Below are positions 15,647-24,549 of a stretch of 45,433 bases of DNA, piece after piece. Each line of letters begins with the position of its first letter. The stretch's first letter is position 1. A program made the translations under genes and the position numbers. Source of the stretch: Oscillatoriaceae cyanobacterium M33_DOE_052 (GTDB taxonomy: Bacteria; Cyanobacteriota; Cyanobacteriia; Cyanobacteriales; Laspinemataceae). Location of the stretch: contig DVDU01000160.1 in the NCBI GenBank assembly GCA_015296065.1, positions 1-45,433 of the forward strand, in the 5' to 3' direction. The notes beneath the pieces were generated by a model. It saw nothing but the letters and a program-made list of their open reading frames with translations. It did no database searches and was not told the origin of the DNA.

Positions 15647-17209
15647 TTAACCCTCCGCTGACGCTATAGCTTTTTTCGCCTCTGCATCCGAGGAGTGCAT
15701 TTCGGCTTTGTGGGTGGCATCAGGCACTAATCCCTCGGGTCGGACAATCATCATAATCACTAAAGTCAAGCCAAAGAGAAATAACCGCATTTGGAGCGGG
15801 TCGAGACTCACAGCCAAAAAGTCTCGAAATTGAGGATTCGCGATGTTAGGCAAGACAGCGGTGTTTAAGAACCCTTTGAGGATTTGCGCTAGTTGCGGCA
15901 AATACAGACGATCGGCGGCCATGATAATTGTGGCCCCCAAAATCACCCCAGTCATGTTGCCTAAGCCACCTAAAATCACCATGCAGAGGATAATTACAGA
16001 AATGGAGAAATCAAACACGCTGGGAAAAATGGCGCTGATATAGGCGGCGTAAAAAGCCCCAGCAAAACCGGAGAAGGTTGCCCCCATTGCAAAGGCCAGG
16101 AGTTTGGTGTTGACTAGGTTGATACCCATCGCACTGGCGGCGAGTTGGTCTTCGCGGATGGCAGCCCAAGAGCGCCCTAAGCGGGAATTGCGCAGGCGTC
16201 CGATCGCGAAGTATGCCAGCACCACCAGAACCAAAATTAAATAGTACCAGGGTAGATAGTTGCTGGATTGAAACTCACCCAAAATCGGTAGGGACGGACG
16301 ACCGATCGGGTTAATCCCCGCTTCGCCACCGGTTAAGTTCAGCGGACGATCGCACCCCACCAAACAAATAGCCAGCTCCGGGCGGTTGAACACCGCCGCC
16401 ATCATTTTGGATATGGGCTCATCAATGCGCACGGCAATTAAATTGCGAAATAGTACGGGGACGATTTGCCCAAAACCGAGGGTGACAATTGCCAGGTAAT
16501 CTCCCCGCAACCGCAACGTGGGGGTGCCTAGAATTAAGCCCGCTAGAGCCGCAACCGCCGCCGCGATCGGCAACACCAGCCAGAAATTCCACTCTAAATC
16601 TAGTTGCGGCGAAGACAACAAACCCGTAGTATAAGCGCCGATGGCAAAAAATGCCGCATAGCCTAAATCCAGCAACCCGGCAAAACCTACGGTAATATTC
16701 AATCCCAGCGCCAACATCACAAATATCAGAATTTGGATAATCGTGGCAATCCAGTTCGTCTGCGCCACTGCATCTGCAAAGGGAAATAAGAGCGCCACAA
16801 AGCAGAGATTTATCTGGTTTGCCCGTCGTTTTTTTCCTGGTGGTATTCCCTGCAAACCTGCCATCAGGCTCGCCGCCAGGGTGGCGGCTCCCAAAGCAAC
16901 GACCCCAGACAGCAAAGGCATCAGCAAATTGGTGGGTGATTGCCCCGACAGAGGGCGAATCACTAAGCCTTCCATGAGGCTTGCCACCAAAAACCAAACC
17001 CCCAAATTTAATCCGGCGTAAGCCCCAATTTGCGCCCCCATTTTTGGGCTAGCAATTATCTTGCCTTGGGTGCTGCGGAAACCCGCCGCCGTCCCCAGGA
17101 GCCAACCCATCACCGCTCCGCTCCAACCCCCAAATAGGGCTACAGTCAGAGCCGCGATCGGCCCCAACATCCCACTCGATTTAATTTTCTTGATGACCTG
17201 ATTCGGCAT
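15647..17209 (-). CDS. livM: Amino-acid ABC transporter permease LivM
   Basis: 520-aa inner-membrane permease. The start chosen is MPNQVIKKIKSSG, 2 bases after the livH stop; a start 96 bases upstream would overlap livH. The canonical LivM core begins near residue 180 (LNITVGFAGLLDLGYAAFFA) and contains TLRLRGDYLAIVTLGFGQIV and the EAA-like loop GRSWAAIREDQLAASAMGIN. Before the core is an unusual hydrophobic extension of about 165 residues with several predicted membrane segments, including a glycine-rich GWSGAVMGWLLGTAAG. There is also an insertion (PELAICLVGCDRPLNLTGG) between membrane segments. The C-terminus (SSDAEAKKAIASAEG) is cytoplasmic-like. The equivalent cyanobacterial name would be NatC. 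Confidence 0.88.
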   Translation of the reverse strand: MPNQVIKKIKSSGMLGPIAALTVALFGGWSGAVMGWLLGTAAGFRSTQGKIIASPKMGAQIGAYAGLNLGVWFLVASLMEGLVIRPLSGQSPTNLLMPLLSGVVALGAATLAASLMAGLQGIPPGKKRRANQINLCFVALLFPFADAVAQTNWIATIIQILIFVMLALGLNITVGFAGLLDLGYAAFFAIGAYTTGLLSSPQLDLEWNFWLVLPIAAAVAALAGLILGTPTLRLRGDYLAIVTLGFGQIVPVLFRNLIAVRIDEPISKMMAAVFNRPELAICLVGCDRPLNLTGGEAGINPIGRPSLPILGEFQSSNYLPWYYLILVLVVLAYFAIGRLRNSRLGRSWAAIREDQLAASAMGINLVNTKLLAFAMGATFSGFAGAFYAAYISAIFPSVFDFSISVIILCMVILGGLGNMTGVILGATIIMAADRLYLPQLAQILKGFLNTAVLPNIANPQFRDFLAVSLDPLQMRLFLFGLTLVIMMIVRPEGLVPDATHKAEMHSSDAEAKKAIASAEG

Positions 17210-17211
17210 TT

Positions 17212-18288
17212 TCAAACCTTTTCCTGAACATTCTCGCCCAATAAACCACCCGGTCGGAAGATTAAAATTATCACCAAAACCGCGAACACCCAGGCATTCG
17301 TCCACCGGCTCGATAGGTATTGGTCGCTCAAAGCGGAAAGCAAGCCAATTAAAACTCCCCCCATCATAGCGCCGAAGATATTGCCAATGCCTCCCAATAC
17401 CGCCGCCGTGAAAGCCTGAAGGCCAGCGGTGAAACCCATTGTAAACACAATCGTATTGTTATACAATCCCACCATCAGGCCCGCTGCCCCCGCCAGTGAC
17501 CCACCCAGCAAAAAAGTCAGGGCGATAATCCAATCTACATCTATCCCCATCATTCTGGCAGCATCGCGATTTTGGGCAGTGGCTCGCATCGCCTTTCCCA
17601 AGCGGGTGTAGGTCACGAACAGATGCAGGCTCACCATCAAAGCCACCGCAAAAATCAACACAATCAGGTCTTTGGTGGTAAAGGAAATATTGCTGTCAAT
17701 TCCCAGCGCTTTGATGATATTAATCCGGGGCAGTAAATCAGGAAAGCTCTTGGGGGCGGCGGAATTAGCACCCATCGCCGGAATAAAGGCTTTGAGTCCA
17801 CCCCAAAATAGTCCCAGATTTTGGAAAATAAACGAAACCCCGATCGCCGAAATCAAAGGTGCCAACCGAGGCGCATTCCGCAAAGGGCGATAGGCAAACC
17901 TTTCTGTTAGCATATTTAGCCCCGCACATAAACCGCAGGAAATCACCAAAGCTAGTAAGATAGCTGGCAGCGCCGCGACAAGGGAGGAACCATCTTGAAT
18001 GCCAAAGGAACTGATAACCGTGAGGGCGGCAAACCCCCCCAGCATATATAAATCGCCGTGGGCAAAGTTGATTAATTCAATGATGCCGTAAACCAGGGTA
18101 TAACCCAGGGCAATAATGGCAATAATCCCGCCATTAACCAGCCCTACCAAGATTTGCTGAATCAGGACTTGGGGATTAGAAGCGATATCCCCAGCAATTC
18201 GGGGTAAATCCAATCCGGCGATCGGTCCGAGCAACAGGACCAGGTAGATGGCCACTAGATATAAAATCGGCTGCTGCCATTGTTTCAT
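17212..18288 (-). CDS. livH: Amino-acid ABC transporter permease LivH
   Basis: 358-aa integral membrane permease. LivH features are LVNGGIIAIIALGYTLVYGI, INFAHGDLYMLGGFAAL, the loop TRLGKAMRATAQNRDAARMMGI and GFTAGLQAFTAAVLGGIGN. About eight to ten membrane spans are visible. It follows livJ by about 180 bases, which include a half copy of the GGGCTTTAGCCC repeat and heptamer and CTCTCCC repeats, so livHMGF may use either read-through from livJ or its own promoter. Confidence 0.92.
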   Translation of the reverse strand: MKQWQQPILYLVAIYLVLLLGPIAGLDLPRIAGDIASNPQVLIQQILVGLVNGGIIAIIALGYTLVYGIIELINFAHGDLYMLGGFAALTVISSFGIQDGSSLVAALPAILLALVISCGLCAGLNMLTERFAYRPLRNAPRLAPLISAIGVSFIFQNLGLFWGGLKAFIPAMGANSAAPKSFPDLLPRINIIKALGIDSNISFTTKDLIVLIFAVALMVSLHLFVTYTRLGKAMRATAQNRDAARMMGIDVDWIIALTFLLGGSLAGAAGLMVGLYNNTIVFTMGFTAGLQAFTAAVLGGIGNIFGAMMGGVLIGLLSALSDQYLSSRWTNAWVFAVLVIILIFRPGGLLGENVQEKV

Positions 18289-18299
18289 AAGTTCCTCTT

Positions 18300-18465
18300 T
18301 CTCCCGGTTCGTAGTTGGGCTTTAGCCCAATCTTGGTTCATAATCATTGGTCATTGGTCATTTGTCCCCTTACCCCTGTCTCTCTCACGGGAGAGGGGTA
18401 AGGGGTGAGGCTCTGTACCCGAGGATTTCCCCCTGTATTGGTCATCCGCCCTCCCCCAACTCCGG
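18300..18465. repeat. Repeat-filled livJ-livH spacer
   Basis: The spacer holds a half copy of the GTAGTTGGGCTTTAGCCC repeat (18309-18333), a short heptamer tract (TCATTGGTCATTGGTCATTT, 18343-18362) and a CTCTCCC-type palindrome (CTCTCTCACGGGAGAGGGG, from about 18379). No independent promoter is obvious by eye. Confidence 0.65.
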
Positions 18466-18469
18466 GCAA

Positions 18470-19699
18470 TTATTCTGCTTTGAGCAGCGTCACAAACTCG
18501 AAGTTACCATTTTTCACCACATTTCCTGACATCGTGGTAAGGGTAGTATCCCCATTGGCATCAAAGCTCCAATTGCCCAGGATGCCTTGATAGTCTTTGG
18601 TTGCTAGTACCGCGTCTCGGATGGCAGCTCGGTCATTTTTGCAGACTTTGCCAATGGCATCGATCGCCACCTTCGCCGCCTCGTAACCATAAGCGGCATA
18701 GGCTTCCGGTTCCGCGTTATATTTTGCCTTGTAGCTTTCATACCAGGTTTTGCCCACACCAGTTAGCTGGTTGCCAGGAACCCCCCCAAAAGTGATATAA
18801 ACCCCTTCCGCATCTTTCCCCGCCGCATCAATCAAGGCTTTTTCAAACATCCCATCCGGCCCCATAAACTTCACCTTATCTGGTGCCATCCCCACATTTC
18901 GCATATCTTTGATTAGCTGTCCGGCGTTAGTTTGAGTTGTGCCGCCAAAATAGATTAAATCCGGGTTCAGGGCTTTGATTTTCGTCATCAAGGCTTTATA
19001 TTCACTGGCTTTCGCATCGATGCCTTCTCTCCCCAGGACTTCTAAGCCAATTTTTTTGGCAGTTGCTTCAAAAATATCGGCAATTCCTTTGCCATAAAGT
19101 TCTTGGTCATCCAGAACATAAACCCTTTTCAGCCCCATCGATTTTGTCCAGTTCGCCGCCGCATTTCCTTGCAAGTCATCTGTAGGAACCACCCGCGCAT
19201 AGTTGCGCTTGCCATTAGGGTAGTAAACATCCGGCTCTTTGCCTTCTCCCTTGCCCGGTTTCGTCAAACCCGGATAGGTGTTAGCGGGGCTCACCATCAC
19301 CAAATCAGCTTGATTGAGGATGGGAATCGAGAGTTTAGCTGCTCCCGAATTATAGTGACCGATAACCGCCACCACAGATTTATCTGCCGCCATTTTATTA
19401 GAGTTAGAAGTTACCTGAGCCGGATCCCATTTCCCCGCAGCCGCTGTGGCGTCATCATAAGGCTCATATTGAATTTTCAGTTGGCCATCGCACACCGTAG
19501 AATTTACTTCATCCAAGGCTTGCTTAATGCCGTTCACCACAGTTTGCGCCTGACCGAGGGCGCTGCCCGTCATCGGTAGGCTCGAAACAATCTTGACAGT
19601 GTTTCCCCCACCGCCAGAGCCACCGCTTGCCCCTGGATTTGTACAGCCCGCTAGTGCCGAAACCGCTAGTAATGAGATGATTATATTGGTTGCTTTCAT
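18470..19699 (-). CDS. livJ: Amino-acid ABC transporter periplasmic binding lipoprotein LivJ
   Basis: 409-aa type I periplasmic binding protein. The N-terminal signal ends in a lipobox SALAGC with C19, so it should be anchored as a lipoprotein, followed by a Gly/Ser-rich linker (GASGGSGGGG). The mature part has hallmark segments VKIVSSLPMTGSALGQAQTV, VIGHYNSGAAKLSIPIL, MVSPANTYPGLT and YFGGTTQTNAGQLIKDMRN. It is the first gene of the cluster livJ-H-M-G-F. It is closer to the branched-chain or neutral amino-acid group than to urea-binding UrtA. NatB is the cyanobacterial counterpart. Confidence 0.92.
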   Translation of the reverse strand: MKATNIIISLLAVSALAGCTNPGASGGSGGGGNTVKIVSSLPMTGSALGQAQTVVNGIKQALDEVNSTVCDGQLKIQYEPYDDATAAAGKWDPAQVTSNSNKMAADKSVVAVIGHYNSGAAKLSIPILNQADLVMVSPANTYPGLTKPGKGEGKEPDVYYPNGKRNYARVVPTDDLQGNAAANWTKSMGLKRVYVLDDQELYGKGIADIFEATAKKIGLEVLGREGIDAKASEYKALMTKIKALNPDLIYFGGTTQTNAGQLIKDMRNVGMAPDKVKFMGPDGMFEKALIDAAGKDAEGVYITFGGVPGNQLTGVGKTWYESYKAKYNAEPEAYAAYGYEAAKVAIDAIGKVCKNDRAAIRDAVLATKDYQGILGNWSFDANGDTTLTTMSGNVVKNGNFEFVTLLKAE

Positions 19700-19742
19700 G
19701 GTATAACTCCTTATTTTTTACTGCGTCCAGAAACCAGGACCC

Positions 19743-19887
19743 AATGCGAGGGCGAAGCACCCGCGCTCTCGGAGGGGGGAAGCACCCGCACCAAGAGGTT
19801 GTTTATCTGGCCCAGATGCCTTGGCGCGGGTGCTTCCCCCCTAGGCTTACTCAGATGCCTTATGCGCTTTTGCTTCGCCCTTACGAT
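19743..19887. repeat. Nested inverted-repeat (MITE-like) element
   Basis: The outer arms GGGCGAAGCA (19750-19759) and TGCTTCGCCC (19871-19880) enclose a 16-base inner inverted repeat (GGGGGGAAGCACCCGC at 19774-19789 and its inverse at 19826-19841). The whole unit of about 140 bases lies upstream of livJ and has no coding potential. It looks like a small non-autonomous palindromic element. The rest of the gap to 20050 shows nothing I recognise. Confidence 0.55.
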
Positions 19888-20052
19888 TTCCGTAAAACCG
19901 CGCACTGTAGCATCCATACTCTTTACAATTCTCCACATTCCCGCTCGCACTTAAACACATTTGCCCATTTTTGTCAAATTCTGCGCCGCCACCCCCTTCT
20001 TTCCGGTGGTCCCCCTGTCCGCTAGCAATTTGTTAAGTTTTGTAAAATTCCC

Positions 20053-20084
20053 TTGACTCTCCACTAGACTGGAGAGTTTAGCAT
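20053..20084 (+). promoter_or_regulatory. MerR-family (CueR-like) operator-promoter
   Basis: A -35 box TTGACT (20053-20058) overlaps the left arm of a perfect inverted repeat, ACTCTCC (20056-20062) and GGAGAGT (20071-20077). The repeat is followed by a -10-like TAGCAT (20079-20084), giving a long spacer of 19-20 bases. A palindrome inside an over-long spacer is the classic arrangement of promoters activated by MerR-family metal sensors such as CueR and ZntR. It precedes a Met/His-rich protein gene and copA. No MerR-family gene is in the window. Confidence 0.75.
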
Positions 20085-20120
20085 GAATTTGAACATACCT
20101 CAAACAAGAGAGGAAAAGAA

Positions 20121-20438
20121 ATGAAAAGCCAACACCATATGACGATCGCCACTGCTACCGGAGTTGGTATTGCCGTCTTAGCCTTAGCGGCCCTACCTTC
20201 TTTCGCGCAAACTCAGCAATCCCCATCTCCATCCCCCCACAATCCCTCAACCACCCCTAACGCAGAATCTGCACCACATAGTCCTGGTATGGGGGATATG
20301 CACCAGATGATGACTCAAATGCAGGAAATGATGCAAAAGTGTCAATCAATGATGGGAGGCAGTCCCAACAACACAGAACATCAGAATCAGCAACCCAACA
20401 ACACAGAACATCAGAATCACAAGCCAGAAAACAGGTAA
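20121..20438 (+). CDS. Small secreted Met/His-rich (putative copper-binding) protein
   Basis: 105-aa protein with an N-terminal signal peptide (GVGIAVLALAALPSFAQ) and a Pro/Ser-rich linker. The rest is a metal-ligand-rich region: HSPGMGDMHQMMTQMQEMMQ, then KCQSMMGG, then two NNTEHQN repeats ending in HKPEN. Methionine and histidine clusters of this type bind Cu(I)/Cu(II) in periplasmic copper proteins. It is the first gene after a CueR-like operator and 197 bases before copA. A good GAGAGGAAAAG ribosome site precedes the ATG. The metal-binding role is inferred from composition and context. Confidence 0.75.
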   Translation: MKSQHHMTIATATGVGIAVLALAALPSFAQTQQSPSPSPHNPSTTPNAESAPHSPGMGDMHQMMTQMQEMMQKCQSMMGGSPNNTEHQNQQPNNTEHQNHKPENR

Positions 20439-20635
20439 TTAAACTTACTAGCGTGTCTAGTTTGAAATGATGGGTGATTGTTTTTAGTTCGGGGCAATTA
20501 ATTTTCAGATTCGCGCCCTCAAAAATTGCTCCGACACACCACAATTTTAGACAAAACACGCCAGGATGTCCGCAAAGTTTTTTACCTCAATTTTTTCCAA
20601 TTTTAGCCATCACCCAAAATCAGGAAATTTAAACA

Positions 20636-22897
20636 ATGAAAAGCATCAACCTGCAATTAAACGGTATGGGTTGCGCTGCCTGTGCCACCAAAATAGAAAA
20701 AGCCATTCAAAACCTAGCCGGGGTAACTGAATGTAGCGTTAATTTTGCCATTGCCCGCGCCACAGTCAAATACAACCCCAAACAAGTATCTGTAGAAACT
20801 ATCCAGCAAGCTGTAGCCGATGCCGGTTATGGCGCCGAACCAATCATCGAACTCGGCGCCAGTCTCGATGCCGAGGAAAAAAACCGAAATAATGAGCAAA
20901 AAAAAATCCTCAATAAACTGGTAGTTAGTGGCGTCATTAGTGTTATTCTAGTTGTGGGTTCTCTGCCCATGATGCTGGGGATGAATCTGCATATGTTTCC
21001 CGCATGGCTGCATTCGCCCTGGTTGCAACTTCTCCTAACCACGCCCATACTATTTTGGTGCGGTCAATCATTTTTTGTCGGTGCTTGGAAATCCTTGCAG
21101 CATCGCTCGGCTGATATGAATACCCTCGTAGCTTTGGGAACCGGCGCCGCTTATTTGTATTCCTTAGTGGCTACGGTATTTCCCCAATTATTCCAAGCCC
21201 AAGGCTTAGCCACTGATGTCTATTATGAAGCGGCAGCAGTAATTATTACCCTAATTTTGCTGGGTCGTCTTCTGGAAAGCAGGGCTCGCGGGCAGACTTC
21301 AGAAGCCATTAAGAAATTAATGGGATTGCAGGCGAAAACAGCGCGAGTGATTAAAAATGGGCAAGAAGTAGATATTCCCATTGAAGCGGTGCAGGTGGGG
21401 GATGTGATTTTAGTCCGTCCTGGTGAAAAAATCCCCGTAGATGGAGAAGTGATTGATGGGGTTTCAGCGGTAGATGAGTCAATGGTAACAGGGGAACCAT
21501 TGCCCGTCACTAAACAAGTGTCTGATGAGGTGATTGGGGCGACAATTAATAAAACTGGCAGTTTTAAAATGCGGGCGGCGCGAGTGGGACAAGATACGGT
21601 ATTGGCCCAAATTGTAAAATTAGTCCAAGATGCCCAGGGGAGTAAAGCGCCGATTCAGAAATTAGCGGATTTGGTGACGGGATGGTTTGTCCCTGTAGTC
21701 ATGGTCATTGCTATTATCACTTTTGTGATTTGGTGGCATTTCACCGGGAATCTCACCCTAGCTTTGGTGAATACGGTAGCAGTTTTGATTATCGCCTGTC
21801 CTTGCGCTCTGGGTTTGGCAACTCCCACATCGATTATGGTGGGGACGGGATTGGGGGCAGAACATGGAATTTTGATTAAAGGGGCTGATAGTTTAGAGTT
21901 GGCTTGCAAAATTAATACGATCGTGCTGGATAAAACCGGGACAATTACCCAGGGTAAACCGACGGTGACGGATTATGCCACGGTGGCGGGAACGGCCCAT
22001 CAGAATGAAATTAAACTGTTGCGGTTGGCAGCAGCATTAGAGGCTAATTCCGAGCATCCATTGGCGGAGGCAGTGGTACAGTATGCTAAATCTCAGGGGG
22101 TGAATTTACCTTTGCCTGAAGTGGTGGATTTTGCTGCGGTTCCGGGGATGGGAGTGCAGGGTTATGTAGGGGACAGATTTGTGCAAATTGGGACGAAAAG
22201 ATGGATGGAGGAGTTGGGAATTGAGCCGGGGATATTGGCGGGACAAAATGAATCTTGGGAATTGGCGCGGAAAACTACGGCTTGGATAGCGGTAGATGGA
22301 GAGATTGAGGGTTTGCTGGGGATTGCTGATGCGATTAAACCCCAGGCGGTGGCGGCGGTACGGGCAATGCAAAAAATGGGATTAGAGGTGGTGATGTTGA
22401 CGGGAGATAATCGCCAAACGGCGGCGGCGATCGCGAAGGAAGTGGGTATCGATCGCCTCTTCGCCGAAGTGCGTCCCCAAGAAAAAGCGGATACGATTAA
22501 ATCCCTGCAAGGGGAAGGTAAAATCGTGGCGATGGTGGGGGATGGCATTAATGATGCTCCCGCTTTGGCTGTGGCTGATGTGGGAATGGCGATCGGGACT
22601 GGGACAGATGTGGCGATCGCCGCCAGCGATATCACCCTCATTTCCGGTGACTTGTTTGGTGTCGTCACCGCCATCCAGCTCAGCCAAGCCACCCTCAACA
22701 ACATCCGCCAAAACCTGTTTTTTGCCTTCATTTACAACATTGCCAGCATTCCGATCGCCGCAGGCATTCTCTACCCCTTATTTGGCTGGCTGCTCAACCC
22801 AATTATCGCCGGAGGTGCGATGGCATTTAGTTCCGTTTCTGTAGTGACAAATGCCCTGCGTCTGCGTCATTTTAAACCAAAACTGACTAGCTCCTAA
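20636..22897 (+). CDS. copA: Copper-exporting P1B-type ATPase
   Basis: 753-aa heavy-metal-translocating P-type ATPase. An N-terminal heavy-metal-associated domain carries [14 protein letters not shown] (C13, C16). The membrane metal site is C388-P-C390 ([13 protein letters not shown]), the phosphorylation site is D432 in DKTGT, the actuator loop is TGEP, and the hinge is [10 protein letters not shown]. Pairing of one HMA domain with CPC indicates Cu(I) specificity (CopA/CtaA/PacS group). The C-terminal membrane segments contain [15 protein letters not shown] and [15 protein letters not shown], both typical of Cu ATPases. It should be controlled by the MerR-type operator at 20053. Confidence 0.95.
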   Translation: MKSINLQLNGMGCAACATKIEKAIQNLAGVTECSVNFAIARATVKYNPKQVSVETIQQAVADAGYGAEPIIELGASLDAEEKNRNNEQKKILNKLVVSGVISVILVVGSLPMMLGMNLHMFPAWLHSPWLQLLLTTPILFWCGQSFFVGAWKSLQHRSADMNTLVALGTGAAYLYSLVATVFPQLFQAQGLATDVYYEAAAVIITLILLGRLLESRARGQTSEAIKKLMGLQAKTARVIKNGQEVDIPIEAVQVGDVILVRPGEKIPVDGEVIDGVSAVDESMVTGEPLPVTKQVSDEVIGATINKTGSFKMRAARVGQDTVLAQIVKLVQDAQGSKAPIQKLADLVTGWFVPVVMVIAIITFVIWWHFTGNLTLALVNTVAVLIIACPCALGLATPTSIMVGTGLGAEHGILIKGADSLELACKINTIVLDKTGTITQGKPTVTDYATVAGTAHQNEIKLLRLAAALEANSEHPLAEAVVQYAKSQGVNLPLPEVVDFAAVPGMGVQGYVGDRFVQIGTKRWMEELGIEPGILAGQNESWELARKTTAWIAVDGEIEGLLGIADAIKPQAVAAVRAMQKMGLEVVMLTGDNRQTAAAIAKEVGIDRLFAEVRPQEKADTIKSLQGEGKIVAMVGDGINDAPALAVADVGMAIGTGTDVAIAASDITLISGDLFGVVTAIQLSQATLNNIRQNLFFAFIYNIASIPIAAGILYPLFGWLLNPIIAGGAMAFSSVSVVTNALRLRHFKPKLTSS

Positions 22898-22906
22898 TCC
22901 GATTAG

Positions 22907-23030
22907 TTTGTAGTAGGGCTTTAGCCCAAAATCTGGAGGGCTAAAGCCAAAACTACAACCCTAAAACTACCTGTTTGTAGTTGGGCTTCAGCCCAAAATC
23001 TGGAGGGCTAAAGCCCTAATACGAACCTCA
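22907..23030. repeat. Two tandem GGGCTTTAGCCC-type palindromes
   Basis: Two consecutive copies of the palindromic repeat (GTAGTAGGGCTTTAGCCC then GTAGTTGGGCTTCAGCCC, each followed by a GGGCTAAAGCC arm) fill the gap after copA. A third, diverged copy lies at about 23355-23410. Confidence 0.75.
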
Positions 23031-23313
23031 ATTGGCGAATTTTTTCCCGGATATGTTGACGCAGCTCGTACAAACCAGACCATTCAAAAAAATCAATAGC
23101 GTCGCCAAGTTTTCCGGCTTCAAATTGCTGGTAAAAAGCCGCCGAATCCATCCCATAACGCCGCTCAAACTCTCCCAGTTCTTGGTCGTACCGCTGCAAA
23201 CGCAGTCTGTGCTGACTCAGAGCCAATTCTAGAAGTTTACCCAGCATTCTATCCAATTCCGCTGGCTCGGAATAAATCTCTTGCAGGAGTTCTAGTTTAC
23301 GTGCGATGTCCAT
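23008..23313 (-). CDS. Small antitoxin-like helical protein
   Basis: 101-aa soluble protein starting MDIARKLELLQEIYSEPAEL. GGAGG lies about 9 bases before this ATG, which is why I prefer it to a start 180 bases upstream that would run through repeat DNA. It is entirely helical-looking, with RLQRYDQELGEFERRYGMDS, FYQQFEAGKLGDAIDFFEWSG and a basic C-terminus. The layout (a long helix, then RYGMDSxxFxxxFExGxLGDxxDFFEW) resembles small proteins usually encoded beside a PIN-like or RelE-like toxin. No toxin gene is adjacent, so it may be an orphan. The assignment is tentative. Confidence 0.6.
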   Translation of the reverse strand: MDIARKLELLQEIYSEPAELDRMLGKLLELALSQHRLRLQRYDQELGEFERRYGMDSAAFYQQFEAGKLGDAIDFFEWSGLYELRQHIREKIRQLRFVLGL

Positions 23314-23512
23314 CTCGTTTAAACCTCCGGTAGCATGACTAACTGGCCCCCCGATTGGTTTGTAATGGGTCCGTGCCCAAAAATCTTCTGGGCTAAAGCC
23401 AAAACCACAACCCCCAGGGGGAGCCCCAAGGTGAAAAATACCTAATTTCATCCTGATTTCATTTGAGGATGCCAAGCTGTTGTCTATCACCATATTAAAC
23501 TAAGCTAAAACC

Positions 23513-24469
23513 ATGAGCAAGCCGACCAGTCACAGAAACCATATGCGCCAATTAGCCGTAGCAGTTATCCTAGTTGTTTCCAGTTTATTTTTTGGTCAAG
23601 GTTGCACCACCTTGGCCAAATCTGACACCGCCAATAACCGAGCCAATCAAGGCGAAATTGCCCAAAGTGAGGGGAATCATGGCAATCATCAGGATATGCC
23701 ATCACATCAGCAAGACCATGCTCCTGCCGATACAGACCACAACCCCCACAACTCTGCCAGCACATCATTTAAAGCTCAACTAACAGTAGCTCAAACCATT
23801 GGCATTAATAAACCGGTGACGTTGGCTATAGATATTCAAGATGCAGCCGGAAAACCACAAGCCAACTTCGAGACTTTTCAGGAAAAACTAATGCACCTGA
23901 TTGCGGTTAGCGATGATTTAGAGGTATTCGACCACCTGCATCCTGAATATAAAGGTAATGGCCGGTTTGAAGTTACGGCTACTTTTCCTAAGCCAGGTAA
24001 TTATACCATGTTTGCGGACTACAAGCCAGCGGGAAACCGGGAGGAAATATCGGTTTTGAAAACATCGGTCTCCGGCCCTGTAGCTAGGCTAGCATCTGAT
24101 CAGTCAGCCGCCCCGTCTAAAAAAGTTTTCGGCAACACCGAGGTCAATTTAGATTTGGGAGCTGCTCCGATTAAATCTGGCGCCAACGTGATGCTACAAT
24201 TTAATTTGCGGGATACAGCCACCAGTCAAGGGGTTAATTTACAGCCTTATTTGGGAGAATTGGGACATTTGGTGATTGTGAAAGCATCGCCAGATTTGAC
24301 CGCTGCGGATTATATTCACGCTCACGCCCATACTATGGGCAATACTCCCGCTGGAGAGGTACATTTTATGACCCATTTTCCCCAACCCGGTAAATACAAA
24401 ATGTGGGGTCAGTTTAATCGGGATGGGAAAATCATCACAGCAGATTTTTGGGTGAACGTTGTGGAGTAA
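23513..24469 (+). CDS. His-rich periplasmic lipoprotein with two YtkA/cupredoxin-like repeats
   Basis: 318-aa exported protein. The signal peptide ends FFGQGC (C31), a plausible lipoprotein site. Residues 45-80 are a His-rich linker (EGNHGNHQDMPSHQQDHAPAD). Two similar beta-sandwich repeats follow: the first has EKLMHLIAVSDDLEVFDHLHPE and FPKPGNYTMFADYKP, the second has GELGHLVIVKASPDLTAADY, HAHAHTMG and FPQPGKYKMWGQF. The repeated HLxxVS...HxHP pattern is typical of YtkA/FixH-type periplasmic domains found in metal-resistance loci. It lies between copA and a two-component system, suggesting periplasmic metal binding or sensing. Exact function is unknown. Confidence 0.75.
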   Translation: MSKPTSHRNHMRQLAVAVILVVSSLFFGQGCTTLAKSDTANNRANQGEIAQSEGNHGNHQDMPSHQQDHAPADTDHNPHNSASTSFKAQLTVAQTIGINKPVTLAIDIQDAAGKPQANFETFQEKLMHLIAVSDDLEVFDHLHPEYKGNGRFEVTATFPKPGNYTMFADYKPAGNREEISVLKTSVSGPVARLASDQSAAPSKKVFGNTEVNLDLGAAPIKSGANVMLQFNLRDTATSQGVNLQPYLGELGHLVIVKASPDLTAADYIHAHAHTMGNTPAGEVHFMTHFPQPGKYKMWGQFNRDGKIITADFWVNVVE

Positions 24470-24476
24470 CCCGTAG

Positions 24477-24497
24477 GGACACGGCATGGCCGTGTCC
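24477..24497 (+). terminator. Hairpin downstream of the His-rich lipoprotein gene
   Basis: GGACACGGC and GCCGTGTCC form a perfect 9-base stem over a 3-base loop directly after the stop codon. No U-tract follows, so it may be a REP-like repeat; a partial copy (GGACACGGCATCA) follows the histidine kinase gene at about 26691. Confidence 0.4.
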
Positions 24498-24549
24498 TGA
24501 TAGCTATGGGCTATAATAGTAGGCGGCAAAATCAGGAATAGTATTTTAC

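Noticed and set aside
15647-17305. Longer LivM start at 17305
   Set aside because: It would overlap livH by 94 bases; MPNQVIKKIK starts 2 bases after the livH stop and directly precedes the first membrane segment.
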